Source: Bog-756 sp963769765 (GTDB lineage Bacteria; Actinomycetota; Acidimicrobiia; Acidimicrobiales; RAAP-2). Taken from it: 64,000 nt of DNA. Numbering within the stretch: the stretch's first letter is position 1; each line of letters begins with the position of its first letter. Below are positions 16,696 to 24,507 of this stretch, piece after piece. Under the pieces are notes generated by a model, which was not told the DNA's origin, did not search any database, and saw only the letters and a program-made list of their open reading frames with translations. A program made the position numbers and the translations under genes. The stretch covers positions 310,001-374,000 of the forward strand of contig CAVYNA010000001.1 in assembly GCA_963769765.1 (NCBI GenBank), in the 5' to 3' direction.

Positions 16696-17850
16696 TCAGC
16701 CCATCGGCGGACCGGTCGACCAGGTGCGATCGAACCAGCGTTGGATGCGGCTGCTCCCGAACATCTCCTTGTCGGCGGCGATCTCATGCGACGGGCCTTC
16801 GAGAGCGCCGACCGGCGCCGTTCCGCTGAGGAACGTGACATCGACCCGGGCGACCTGGTCGTGGCCGAACTCGAGGTAGCAGGTCCCACGCCCGTCATAG
16901 TTCGTCGGTGTCGATCCTCCCTGACGGCGCGAGAGGATCTGCTCGGCGACGACGGACGCCTGTCCTTCCGCGAAGACGCCTGCCTTGGGGGTTCCCACAC
17001 TCGTGACATCGCCGATTGCATATACGTCCGGAAACGACGTCTCGAGGGTCAGGGGATCGACGGGGATCCAGCCGTCGACGGCAAGATCCGACCGGGTCAC
17101 GACGTCGGGCGCCCTGTGTACCGGGACTCCGAGGAAGAGGTCGAAGGGGAGCTCGGAACCGTCCCCGAGGAGCGCGACCTTGCGCTCGGGGTCGAGCGCG
17201 GTCACGAGGCGCTCCGGAAACCAGCCAATCCCGCGCTCCTCGAAGGCCGCGAGCAGCGCTGCCGACGCGCCTGGCGAAGGCGGAATGGGAACGCCGAGCG
17301 GCATGACGAGGGAGATCGAGGAGCGTTCGCGCAGGCCGCGAGCGGAGAGGAAGTCGTGCAGGAGGAGAGCGGTCTCGCTCGGTGCCGGAGGACACTTGAA
17401 CGGGAGCGAAGTCACGCCGATGATGACTGCTCCGCCGGTGAAAGCCGCGAGGACGTCCCGGATCGCGAAGGCACCGGGCACCGAGTAGAACTCGTGGCCG
17501 CCCTCCGTCAGTCCGGGGGTGGCCGAGGGGTGGAGGTCGGCTCCGAGGGCGACCACGAGGACATCGGCATCGAAGGCTCCCGCGTCGGTCTCGACCTGTT
17601 TCGTCACCGGATCGATGGACCGTACGGTCGTCTGGACGAAGCGCACTCCGGGCTTGTCGATCTCCCGATAGCGATGCACGACGTCGAAGGGTGGCACTTT
17701 CCCGAACATCACATCGAGCTTCGAGAATCCGAACACGAATCCCTCGCCTTGGTCGATCAGGACGAGATCGAGCCGAGTTCCCAGCTCGTCGGAGAGCCTC
17801 GTCGAGAGTTCGAGACCGCCGAAGCCCGCCCCGAGGACGACGATGCGCAT
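16696..17850 (-). CDS. SQR/NDH-2-like FAD-dependent oxidoreductase
   Basis: 384-aa two-dinucleotide-binding-fold flavoprotein. The N-terminal FAD site is VVLGAGFGGLELS (residues 4-16). An ALGADLHPSATPGL segment follows, then PFKCPPAPSET with a Cys at the position of the redox Cys of sulfide:quinone reductases, and a C-terminal FAD loop YAIGDVTS. The architecture matches the sulfide:quinone oxidoreductase/flavocytochrome c group, so it likely moves electrons from sulfide, persulfide or NAD(P)H to quinone. A second conserved Cys is less clear (a Cys at RGTCYLEF). It is divergent from nfo, and both starts have -10 boxes at leaderless spacing. Confidence 0.82.
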   Translation of the reverse strand: MRIVVLGAGFGGLELSTRLSDELGTRLDLVLIDQGEGFVFGFSKLDVMFGKVPPFDVVHRYREIDKPGVRFVQTTVRSIDPVTKQVETDAGAFDADVLVVALGADLHPSATPGLTEGGHEFYSVPGAFAIRDVLAAFTGGAVIIGVTSLPFKCPPAPSETALLLHDFLSARGLRERSSISLVMPLGVPIPPSPGASAALLAAFEERGIGWFPERLVTALDPERKVALLGDGSELPFDLFLGVPVHRAPDVVTRSDLAVDGWIPVDPLTLETSFPDVYAIGDVTSVGTPKAGVFAEGQASVVAEQILSRRQGGSTPTNYDGRGTCYLEFGHDQVARVDVTFLSGTAPVGALEGPSHEIAADKEMFGSSRIQRWFDRTWSTGPPMG

Positions 17851-17856
17851 CGCGGG

Positions 17857-17862
17857 AAGCTA
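17857..17862 (-). promoter_or_regulatory. -10 box (TAGCTT) for the SQR-like gene
   Basis: TANNNT hexamer on the minus strand, 6 nt before the ATG at 17850; leaderless geometry. Confidence 0.45.
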
Positions 17863-17908
17863 ACACGGACCCTACGACGGTCGTCGACGTCGTCGCGGTG
17901 CCCGCTGA

Positions 17909-17914
17909 TACGGT
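17909..17914 (+). promoter_or_regulatory. -10 box (TACGGT) for nfo
   Basis: TANNNT hexamer 6 nt before the nfo GTG; leaderless geometry. With the opposite-strand box it defines a compact divergent promoter of about 70 bp. Confidence 0.5.
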
Positions 17915-17920
17915 GCCGAC

Positions 17921-18793
17921 GTGCAGATCGGCGCGCATGTCCGAGCGGGCAAAGGCCTCGTCCCCGCCCTCGAACACGGCGCGGAGATCGGCGCGGACGT
18001 CGTGCAGATCTTCACGCAGAGCCCGCGCATGTGGAAGGCGTCGCAGTACGGTCCGGACATCCTCGAGGGCTACCGACGCGCGCAAGCCGACCATCCGACC
18101 GTGTCGGCCACGTTCTGCCACGCGACCTACCTCATCAACCTCGCTTCGCCGGACCCGGAACTCGCGGAGAAGTCGCGTGTCTGTCTCCTCGCGAACCTCC
18201 GAACGGCGGACGGCATGGGCGCACAAGGACTCGTGCTGCACATCGGGAGCCACCGTGGCAGCGGCTTCGAGACGGCCCTTCCGGCGATCGCCGGGTCGTT
18301 GCTCGAAGCGCTTGACGCAGTCGAGCCGAGTGGCGTGCCCTGCCCGATCCTGCTCGAGAACGCCGCCGGGGCGGGGGACACCGTTGGTCGTTCGTTCGAA
18401 GAGATCCAGCTCGTGATCGAGGCCGCGGAGGAGGATCCGAGGCTCGGGATGTGTCTCGACACCCAGCACCTGTGGGCATCGGGCATCGGCTTCGCCTCGC
18501 TCGAAGAAGCGGACGAGCTCGTCGAGCACATCGACGGCACGGTGGGCCTCGAGCGGCTCCGCTGCCTGCACCTGAACGACTCGAAGGTCGCCTTCGGCGC
18601 AAACAGAGACCGGCACGAGAATCTCGGTGACGGCACCATCGGCGAGGAGGGGCTCTCTGCACTTCTCGGCCACCCGGCGCTGCAGGACCTGCCGGCGATT
18701 CTCGAGGTTCCCGGCGAAGGCGACGGCCCCCGCGCCGGAGACGTCGAAGTGGCCCGTCGCGTCTGGCAGGACGGCGTCTCACGGCGGTCGTGA
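17921..18793 (+). CDS. nfo: Deoxyribonuclease IV (AP endonuclease)
   Basis: 290-aa Nfo-family TIM-barrel enzyme that cleaves DNA 5' of abasic sites using a trinuclear zinc centre. It begins QIGAHVRAGKG. Metal-site segments are VLHIGSHRG, LLENAAGAGDTVG, LDTQHLWASG, CLHLNDSKVAFGANRDRHENLGDGTIG and ILEVPGEGDG. The family Cys or His neighbourhood LDTxH is intact. The GTG start has a -10 box at leaderless distance. Base-excision repair role. Confidence 0.94.
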   Translation: MQIGAHVRAGKGLVPALEHGAEIGADVVQIFTQSPRMWKASQYGPDILEGYRRAQADHPTVSATFCHATYLINLASPDPELAEKSRVCLLANLRTADGMGAQGLVLHIGSHRGSGFETALPAIAGSLLEALDAVEPSGVPCPILLENAAGAGDTVGRSFEEIQLVIEAAEEDPRLGMCLDTQHLWASGIGFASLEEADELVEHIDGTVGLERLRCLHLNDSKVAFGANRDRHENLGDGTIGEEGLSALLGHPALQDLPAILEVPGEGDGPRAGDVEVARRVWQDGVSRRS

Positions 18794-18824
18794 CCGGCCG
18801 GCACGGCGACGACCTGGCCGGACT

Positions 18825-18899
18825 GAGGCAGGCTCCGGCGCGGCCGGACGGAGGCAGGCTCCGGCGCGGCCGGACGGAGGCAGGCTCCGGCAAGGCCTG
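18825..18899 (+). repeat. 26-bp tandem repeat between nfo and fumC
   Basis: Two perfect copies of a 26-bp unit beginning GAGGCAGGCTCCGGCGCGGC (18825-18850 and 18851-18876), followed by a partial, degenerate third copy to 18899. It fills most of the 128-bp nfo-fumC intergenic region, ends about 22 nt before the fumC start, and could vary in copy number. No function is evident. Confidence 0.85.
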
Positions 18900-18921
18900 A
18901 CGGGCGTGCAAGGATCTCCCC

Positions 18922-20313
18922 ATGAGCACGGACGTCCGCATCGAAACTGACAGCATGGGCGCAATCGAAGTCCCGTCGGACCGCTACTGGGGCGCTCAGA
19001 CCGCCCGCTCGCTGCACCACTTCCCGATCGCAGGCGACAGGATGCCGGCATCGCTGATCCGTGCCATCGGGGTCCTGAAGGAGGCGTCGGCCCAGGTCAA
19101 CGCCGACCTCGGCAAGATGTCGCCCGAAACGTCTGCGCTGATCATCGCAGCTGCCCGAGAGGTGGCCGACGGGATCCTCGACGACCACTTCCCTCTGAGC
19201 GTCTGGCAGACCGGTAGTGGGACGCAGACCAACATGAACGCGAACGAGGTGATTTCCAACCGGGCCATCGAGCTTGCCGGTGGGACGCTCGGCTCGAAGG
19301 ATCCCGTGCACCCGAACGACGACGTGAACATGTCGCAGTCGTCCAACGACACGTTTCCGACCGCGATGCACATCGCGACGGTCGAGGAGCTCACCCACCG
19401 GCTGCTGCCGAGCGTCCGTCGCCTCCGTGACGCGCTCCACCAGCGCGCCTCCGCCTTCGAAGGCATCACGAAGATCGGTCGCACCCACCTGATGGACGCC
19501 GTGCCGCTGACGCTCGGCCAAGAGTTCTCGGGTTACATCGCCCAGCTCGACGCGGATATCTGTCGGATCGAATTCGCCCTCGACGACCTCTATGAGCTTG
19601 CCGCAGGAGGCACGGCGGTCGGAACCGGCCTCAACACCCATCCGGAGTTCGGGACGCGGGTCGCGTCGGCGATCGCCGAGCTGACCGGGCTTCCCTTCGT
19701 CTCGGCTCCGAACAAGTTCGCCGCGCTGGCGGCGCACGACGCAATGGTGATGGCGAGCGGCGCGCTGAAGACGCTGGCAGTGTCGCTCACCAAGATCGCC
19801 GACGACATCCGTTGGCTGGGGTCGGGGCCTCGCTGTGGACTCGGCGAGCTCTCGCTCCCCGAGAACGAACCCGGTTCGTCGATCATGCCGGGAAAGGTCA
19901 ACCCGACCCAGAGCGAGGCGATGATCATGGTGTGCATCCAGGTCATGGGGAACGACGCGGCGGTCTCGATCGCCGGCTCGCGCGGCAACCTGGAGCTCAA
20001 CGTCTGCAAACCGGTGATGATCCACAACGTGCTCCACTCGATCCGCCTCCTGGCCGACGCGTGCTCCACGTTCACCCGATTCTGCGTCGAGGGTCTCGAA
20101 CCGAACGAGGTCCGCATCCGCCAGCACCTCGAGAATTCGCTGATGCTGGTCACAGCGCTCAATCCCCTCATCGGCTACGACAAGGCCGCCGAGGTCGCGA
20201 AGAAGGCACACCGGGACGGGACCACGCTGAGGGAGTCAGTGGTCGAGCTCGGCTATCTGACCGGCGAGCAGTTCGACCAGGCGGTCCGTCCCGAGGCCAT
20301 GACACACCCGTGA
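18922..20313 (+). CDS. fumC: Fumarate hydratase class II
   Basis: 463-aa TCA-cycle enzyme interconverting fumarate and malate, of the iron-independent class II fold. Signatures are SGTQTNMNANEVISNRA, HPNDDVNMSQSSND, GRTHLMDAVPLTLGQEF (catalytic His region) and GSSIMPGKVNPTQSE (flexible loop). Length is typical (about 460-470). ATG 18922 is preceded by AAGGA about 8 nt upstream, so this gene uses a conventional ribosome binding site. It lies 22 nt after the 26-bp tandem repeat. Confidence 0.96.
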   Translation: MSTDVRIETDSMGAIEVPSDRYWGAQTARSLHHFPIAGDRMPASLIRAIGVLKEASAQVNADLGKMSPETSALIIAAAREVADGILDDHFPLSVWQTGSGTQTNMNANEVISNRAIELAGGTLGSKDPVHPNDDVNMSQSSNDTFPTAMHIATVEELTHRLLPSVRRLRDALHQRASAFEGITKIGRTHLMDAVPLTLGQEFSGYIAQLDADICRIEFALDDLYELAAGGTAVGTGLNTHPEFGTRVASAIAELTGLPFVSAPNKFAALAAHDAMVMASGALKTLAVSLTKIADDIRWLGSGPRCGLGELSLPENEPGSSIMPGKVNPTQSEAMIMVCIQVMGNDAAVSIAGSRGNLELNVCKPVMIHNVLHSIRLLADACSTFTRFCVEGLEPNEVRIRQHLENSLMLVTALNPLIGYDKAAEVAKKAHRDGTTLRESVVELGYLTGEQFDQAVRPEAMTHP

Positions 20314-20345
20314 CGTGGTGGACATGGTGACGGTCGGGTGACCGC

Positions 20346-20384
20346 CGACGTCGCGATGACGACGTCGCGATGACGACGTCGCAT
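20346..20384 (+). repeat. 14-bp tandem repeat overlapping a P450 start
   Basis: Unit CGACGTCGCGATGA at 20346-20359 and 20360-20373, plus a partial third copy to 20384. Each full copy contains an ATG. The second ATG (20370) is the P450 start. The first (20356) opens a five-codon frame (MTTSR) whose TGA overlaps the P450 ATG. Confidence 0.85.
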
Positions 20385-21653
20385 CCCGCCGAAGGGTCGA
20401 TTGACCTTGCCGGTGTAGACCTCTGCGATCTCGATCTCTTCGGCGATGGCTTTCCCGAGGGTGTCTTCGGCGCGCTGCGGGCGAACGCGCCAGTGTGGTG
20501 GCAGGCCCCGACGGAGCACACGCCCGACGATGTCGGCTTCTGGGTCCTGAGCCGCCACGCCGACATCGGAGCCGCCGCCTCCGATGCACGGCTCCTCTCC
20601 TCCGAGCGCGCCCCGGGAGCAGCCGGCGGGGGCACGATCATCCAGGACCTTCCCTACGGCTTCGCTCCGGGCATGCTGCTCAACATGATGGACGACCCCC
20701 GGCACCAGCTCATCCGTCGGATCGTCACGCCCGCGTTCGCGCCGAAGGCACTCCAGAGGATGGAGCCCGAGCTCCGCGCCAGAGCTGCACGCATCGTCGG
20801 CGCGGTGGCCGAGCGAGGCTCGTGCGACTTCCTGACCGACGTCGCGGTGGAGCTGCCCATGCAGGCGGTCGCCGCCTTGATGGGGATTCCCGAGGGGGAC
20901 CGCCACGACCTGATCAGATGGTCCAACGCAACGCTCGACCACGAGGGTCGCGAGCTCGGGGAGACGAATGCCGTGGTCGCGGACGCCGCGGCGGCGATGG
21001 CGGCGTACGGCACCGACCTGATCGCGGAGAGGAGGGCGACCCCAGGCGACGACCTGATCTCGACGGTCGCGCACGCTCGCATCGCCGGAGGTGATGATCG
21101 AGTGGAGCCTTTGAGCGACCTCGAGCTGCTCATGTTCTTCAACCTGCTCGTGGTCGCCGGCAGCGAGACCACGCGGAACTCGATCGCGCTCGGAATGGTC
21201 GCGCTGGTGGAGCATCCCGAACAATTCGACGCGCTCCGGTCCGACCGGGGCCTGATGGCCACGGCGGTCGAGGAGATCCTGCGGTGGACGACCGCGACGA
21301 CCTACAACCGGCGGACGGCCACCCGCGACGTCGAGCTCCGCGGCCAGACGATCAGGGAAGGCGACAAGGTCACGCTCTGGTGGCCGTCCGCGAACCGGGA
21401 CGACACCGTGTTCGCAGACCCGTTCCGCTTCGACATCCGCCGTACGCACAACCCGCATCTGACCTTCGGCCACGGCACCCATTTCTGTCTCGGCGCCAAT
21501 CTGGCCCGCCTGGAGATCCGGATCATGTTCGAGGAGCTCCTCGAACGCCTCGACGGGTTCGAGCTCATCGGACCGGTCCGGCGGGCCCGGACCAACAAGC
21601 ATGCGGGCGTCACGAGCGTGCCACTCGCCTTCCGGCAGCGTCGCCCGACGTGA
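20370..21653 (+). CDS. Cytochrome P450 (CYP125/CYP124-like)
   Basis: 427-aa soluble P450. The I-helix oxygen-activation motif is AGSETT (about 265), the K-helix ExxR is EEILRW, and the heme loop FGHGTHFCLG places the axial Cys at about 373. The N-terminal half (PVWWQAP, GFWVLSRHADI, MLLNMMDDPRHQLIRRIVTPAF) resembles the CYP125/CYP124 group, which hydroxylates the terminal methyl of steroid side chains or methyl-branched lipids. That assignment is by remembered sequence similarity. It is followed 154 bp later by a second P450. ATG 20370 gives MTTSHPAEGS; no strong ribosome binding site is visible. Confidence 0.88.
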   Translation: MTTSHPAEGSIDLAGVDLCDLDLFGDGFPEGVFGALRANAPVWWQAPTEHTPDDVGFWVLSRHADIGAAASDARLLSSERAPGAAGGGTIIQDLPYGFAPGMLLNMMDDPRHQLIRRIVTPAFAPKALQRMEPELRARAARIVGAVAERGSCDFLTDVAVELPMQAVAALMGIPEGDRHDLIRWSNATLDHEGRELGETNAVVADAAAAMAAYGTDLIAERRATPGDDLISTVAHARIAGGDDRVEPLSDLELLMFFNLLVVAGSETTRNSIALGMVALVEHPEQFDALRSDRGLMATAVEEILRWTTATTYNRRTATRDVELRGQTIREGDKVTLWWPSANRDDTVFADPFRFDIRRTHNPHLTFGHGTHFCLGANLARLEIRIMFEELLERLDGFELIGPVRRARTNKHAGVTSVPLAFRQRRPT

Positions 21654-21706
21654 CCCCGCCCGCCCGAGACGGCGGCCGAGGATGTCGAACTCCCGGGTGA
21701 GGACCG

Positions 21707-21712
21707 TATACT
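21707..21712 (+). promoter_or_regulatory. -10 box (TATACT) upstream of the second P450
   Basis: Near-consensus -10 element in the 154-bp space between the P450 genes, suggesting that the second has its own promoter with a leader of about 90 nt. No good -35 is seen. Confidence 0.4.
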
Positions 21713-21807
21713 TCCGGCACGAGTCGACGGCGATCTGGTGCACTGCGCAGCACGGGCCTGTCGGGTGCCGCGCGGGGTCCGCTCGGCCGCCGGGCTCATG
21801 ACCATCG

Positions 21808-23064
21808 ATGGCCGCGTCGGTCCCGACACTGCGGCTCGAGCCGAGGAGCATCGTGAAGAGACCGCCTCTCGAACTGACGATCGGGCTCACCGACGGGACC
21901 TTCTACGGGGGTGACCCGTATCCGGCGTTCGCCTGGATGCGCGAGCACGCCCCCGCCTACTTCGACGAGACCTCCGGGGTCTGGGGAATCACGAGGTACG
22001 CGGACATCAAGGAGATCTCGAAGGACCCAGAGACGTTCTCGAACGCCGGAGGGATCCGGCCCGACAGTGACGCCCTGCCGATGATGATCGACATGGACGC
22101 CCCTGAGCACGTCCGCCGCCGGCGGCTGGTCAACGAGGGCTTCACCCCGAAGCGGATCCGGGAGAGCGAGCCGGAGATCCGGAACATATGCGACGCGATC
22201 ATCGATCGGGTATGCGAAGAGGGCCGGGCTGACTTCGTCCGGGACATCGCCGCACCGCTGCCGATGATCGTGATCGGCAACATGCTCGGCGTGGCACCGG
22301 GGGACCGGGCGGAGCTGCTCCGGTGGTCGGACGACATGCTGAGGGCTCTGGGGTCGCCCGATCCCGGTGCCATGGACCGAGCGGCCCAGGCGGCCGCTGA
22401 GTACGCGGTCTACGTGACCGGCGTCGCCGAGCAGCGTCGGAAGGACGGATCGAGCGGCGACCTCATCGGCACCCTCGTCCACGCGGAGATCGAAGGCGAC
22501 CGGCTCGACGAAGCCTCACTCATCTACGAGTCGCTGCTCATCCTCATCGGTGGCGACGAGACGACCCGGCACGTGATCAGTGGAGGAATGTACGAACTGC
22601 TGCGCCATCCCGATCAGCACAAGCTGCTCGCCGACGAACGTTCGCTCCTGCCGACGGCGGTGGAGGAGATGCTGCGGTGGGTGTCGCCGATCAAGAACAT
22701 GGCCCGCCAGATGACCCGCGATGTCGAGGTTGGGGGCGAGCAGCTCAAGAAGGGTCAAAAGCTGTTGCTCCTCTATCCGTCCGCCAACCGCGACGAGCAG
22801 GTCTTCTCCGAGCCCGAGCGGTTCGACGTCACGCGCACGCCGAACGAACACGTCGCCTTCGGCTTCGGATCGCACTTCTGCATGGGCAACCGCCTTGCCC
22901 GCATGGAGCTGCAGACCATGTTCGACCGGCTCCTCGACCGACTTCCCGACCTGCGACTCGCCGACGACGAGGAGCCGCCGAAGCGTGCGGCGAACTTCGT
23001 CTCCGGCTACGAGGCCATGCCGGTTGTCTTCACGCCCAGCGAGCCGGTCGGAGCCACGGCCTGA
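21808..23064 (+). CDS. Cytochrome P450 (CYP142-like)
   Basis: 418-aa P450 with close resemblance to mycobacterial CYP142, the cholesterol C26-hydroxylase: FSNAGGIRPDSDALPMMIDMD, RRRLVNEGFTPKRIRE, LLILIGGDETTRHVISGG (I helix), AVEEMLRWVSPIKNMARQ (ExxR) and the heme loop FGFGSHFCMGNRLAR with Cys at about 358. The likely role is oxidation of a sterol side-chain terminal carbon or a similar branched lipid, inferred from similarity. A redox partner is not encoded nearby. I chose ATG 21808; a second Met-free start within the first 20 codons cannot be excluded. Confidence 0.9.
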   Translation: MAASVPTLRLEPRSIVKRPPLELTIGLTDGTFYGGDPYPAFAWMREHAPAYFDETSGVWGITRYADIKEISKDPETFSNAGGIRPDSDALPMMIDMDAPEHVRRRRLVNEGFTPKRIRESEPEIRNICDAIIDRVCEEGRADFVRDIAAPLPMIVIGNMLGVAPGDRAELLRWSDDMLRALGSPDPGAMDRAAQAAAEYAVYVTGVAEQRRKDGSSGDLIGTLVHAEIEGDRLDEASLIYESLLILIGGDETTRHVISGGMYELLRHPDQHKLLADERSLLPTAVEEMLRWVSPIKNMARQMTRDVEVGGEQLKKGQKLLLLYPSANRDEQVFSEPERFDVTRTPNEHVAFGFGSHFCMGNRLARMELQTMFDRLLDRLPDLRLADDEEPPKRAANFVSGYEAMPVVFTPSEPVGATA

Positions 23065-23129
23065 CCGGGACCGCAGACATCGCTCGAACGAGCAACGAGC
23101 AACGAGCACCCTGAGGTGGGAGGTACGCG

Positions 23130-23441
23130 ATGACCCGTCCTGTCCTGGACGACGAAGACGTCGAGCGTGAGCTCGCCGCCCGAGGCAGTCGTGAGTGGCA
23201 GCTGCTCGGGGGCAAGCTCGTCCGGACCGTCGACCTCCAGACGTTCGCCGGCGCGCTGCGGTTCGTCAACGACGTCGGGATGTTGGCCGAAGCCGCCGAC
23301 CATCACCCCGACATCGACATCCGGTACAAACGGGTGACTCTCGCGCTGGTGACGCACGACTCGGGCGGGATCACGATGGCCGATCTCGACCTGGCCGCCG
23401 CGGTCGACCGCCTCGAGACGGGCGGACCCGGTCAGTCCTGA
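23130..23441 (+). CDS. 4a-hydroxytetrahydrobiopterin dehydratase (PCD/DCoH)
   Basis: 103-aa pterin-4a-carbinolamine dehydratase fold. The signature EAADHHPDIDIRYKRVTLALVTHDSGGIT contains the paired His residues of the active site. It may recycle pterin cofactor or act in moco/pterin metabolism as in other bacteria. The ATG has GGGAGGT 6 nt upstream. The 3' end overlaps the convergent ACT-domain gene by 10 bp. Confidence 0.92.
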   Translation: MTRPVLDDEDVERELAARGSREWQLLGGKLVRTVDLQTFAGALRFVNDVGMLAEAADHHPDIDIRYKRVTLALVTHDSGGITMADLDLAAAVDRLETGGPGQS

Positions 23442-23812
23442 ACGTCGACGGTGTGACCGGACGCGGTGAGGGCCGCGACCGCCGTGTCGAGCGCTCGCGC
23501 CCGGACGAGCAGATGGTCCGTGTCAAAGGTGGAGACGGCGAAGACCGCCACGCCGGCCGCGGCCAGGGGCTTCGACAGCGCTGCGAGGATGCCGGTCTCG
23601 CGGAGGTCGAGTGGGCCGACGACGCTGAGGCGCCGCCACCCGGGCTCGACGCGTGCGCCGACGGGTGCCTCGCGATCGTCGCAGACGATGGTGAGCTCAC
23701 CGCCGTCGCGGACGGCGGCGAAGAACGTGGCATCCGGGGTGGGGACCGGCCAGCCGGCCTCCGCGCGGAGCCGGCAGATCGAAAGGAGGCCGGGGGGAGC
23801 ACAGAGCTCCAC
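23432..23812 (-). CDS. ACT-domain protein (CASTOR/YkfA-like)
   Basis: 126-aa protein with two ACT-like halves: SICRLRAEAGWPVP...FFAAVRDGGELTIVCDD (N-terminal) and GPLDLRETGILAALSKPLAAAGVAVFAVSTFDTDHLLVRA (C-terminal). The second is the typical small-molecule-binding ACT fold, so an amino-acid sensor role is plausible but unproven. The GTG at 23812 gives a start matching relatives (VELCAPPGLLSICRL). It lies 31 nt downstream of pspAB and may be its last co-transcribed gene. Confidence 0.78.
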   Translation of the reverse strand: MELCAPPGLLSICRLRAEAGWPVPTPDATFFAAVRDGGELTIVCDDREAPVGARVEPGWRRLSVVGPLDLRETGILAALSKPLAAAGVAVFAVSTFDTDHLLVRARALDTAVAALTASGHTVDVQD

Positions 23813-23843
23813 GCTCAGCGGTCCGGATCGACGCCGGTGGTGC

Positions 23844-24497
23844 TCACCCGACCGGCAGGTCCCAGAGAGGGAACCAGCGGCTGAGGTCGCTTTCGACCTC
23901 GAGGTCCTCCGAGACGAGGCTCTTGAGTTTGAGCTCCTCTTCGGTGTCGCGCTGCTCGTGGCCCGTGGGTACGAACGGATAGAACGTCCCCCGCTTGAAC
24001 AGGTAGACGAGGTAAGCGGTCGACGCCACCACGGTGCCCGGGCCGACGGTCGGAAGCGTGCCGTCGGCGCCCACCAGGGTGGTGCTCTCCGACGGGTCGG
24101 GCGAGCTGCCCGCCCCGGGTAGGGGCGCGACCCCGAAGACCGAGCAGAGCAGTTGCGGGCCCCATCCGGCATCCGCAAGCGACGAGTTGACGAGATGGAC
24201 CTTCGTCACGAGCGCTTCGATATCGGGGTCCTCGACGACCAACCACTGGTACGAATAGGCGTCTTCGGCCCGACGGAGCCCGGCGGCGCCGTCCATCGAG
24301 AGCAGCTTCACCACCTCGGCCTGCATCTCCTCGAAGCTCTGCCCGGTAGGCGGCTTGAAGCAGACTCCGGCATTGCCGGAACAGGTCAGTCCGGCCGCGC
24401 TCTGGAGGGTGATCGACGCGGACGGGAGCGCGAAGAGCGCGTCCAAGTTCGACTGGACCGGCTTGGTCCGCCCGAGCAGCGTGTCGAAGAGCCCCAT
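23844..24497 (-). CDS. pspAB: PspA-associated protein PspAB
   Basis: 217-aa protein beginning MGLFDTLLGRTKPVQSNLDALFALPSA, the hallmark of the PspAB family found beside htpX and pspA in actinobacteria. The middle contains QWLVVEDPDIEALVTKVHLVN and the C-terminus YLFKRGTFYPFVPTG; no membrane segment. It starts 10 nt after the htpX stop, so it belongs to the pspA-pspAA-htpX-pspAB operon. Its biochemical role is unknown. Confidence 0.85.
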   Translation of the reverse strand: MGLFDTLLGRTKPVQSNLDALFALPSASITLQSAAGLTCSGNAGVCFKPPTGQSFEEMQAEVVKLLSMDGAAGLRRAEDAYSYQWLVVEDPDIEALVTKVHLVNSSLADAGWGPQLLCSVFGVAPLPGAGSSPDPSESTTLVGADGTLPTVGPGTVVASTAYLVYLFKRGTFYPFVPTGHEQRDTEEELKLKSLVSEDLEVESDLSRWFPLWDLPVG

Positions 24498-24507
24498 CGG
24501 GAACGGA

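Noticed and set aside
18825..18899. CRISPR array
   Set aside because: Repeat units are contiguous with no spacers and no cas genes are present; a simple tandem repeat.
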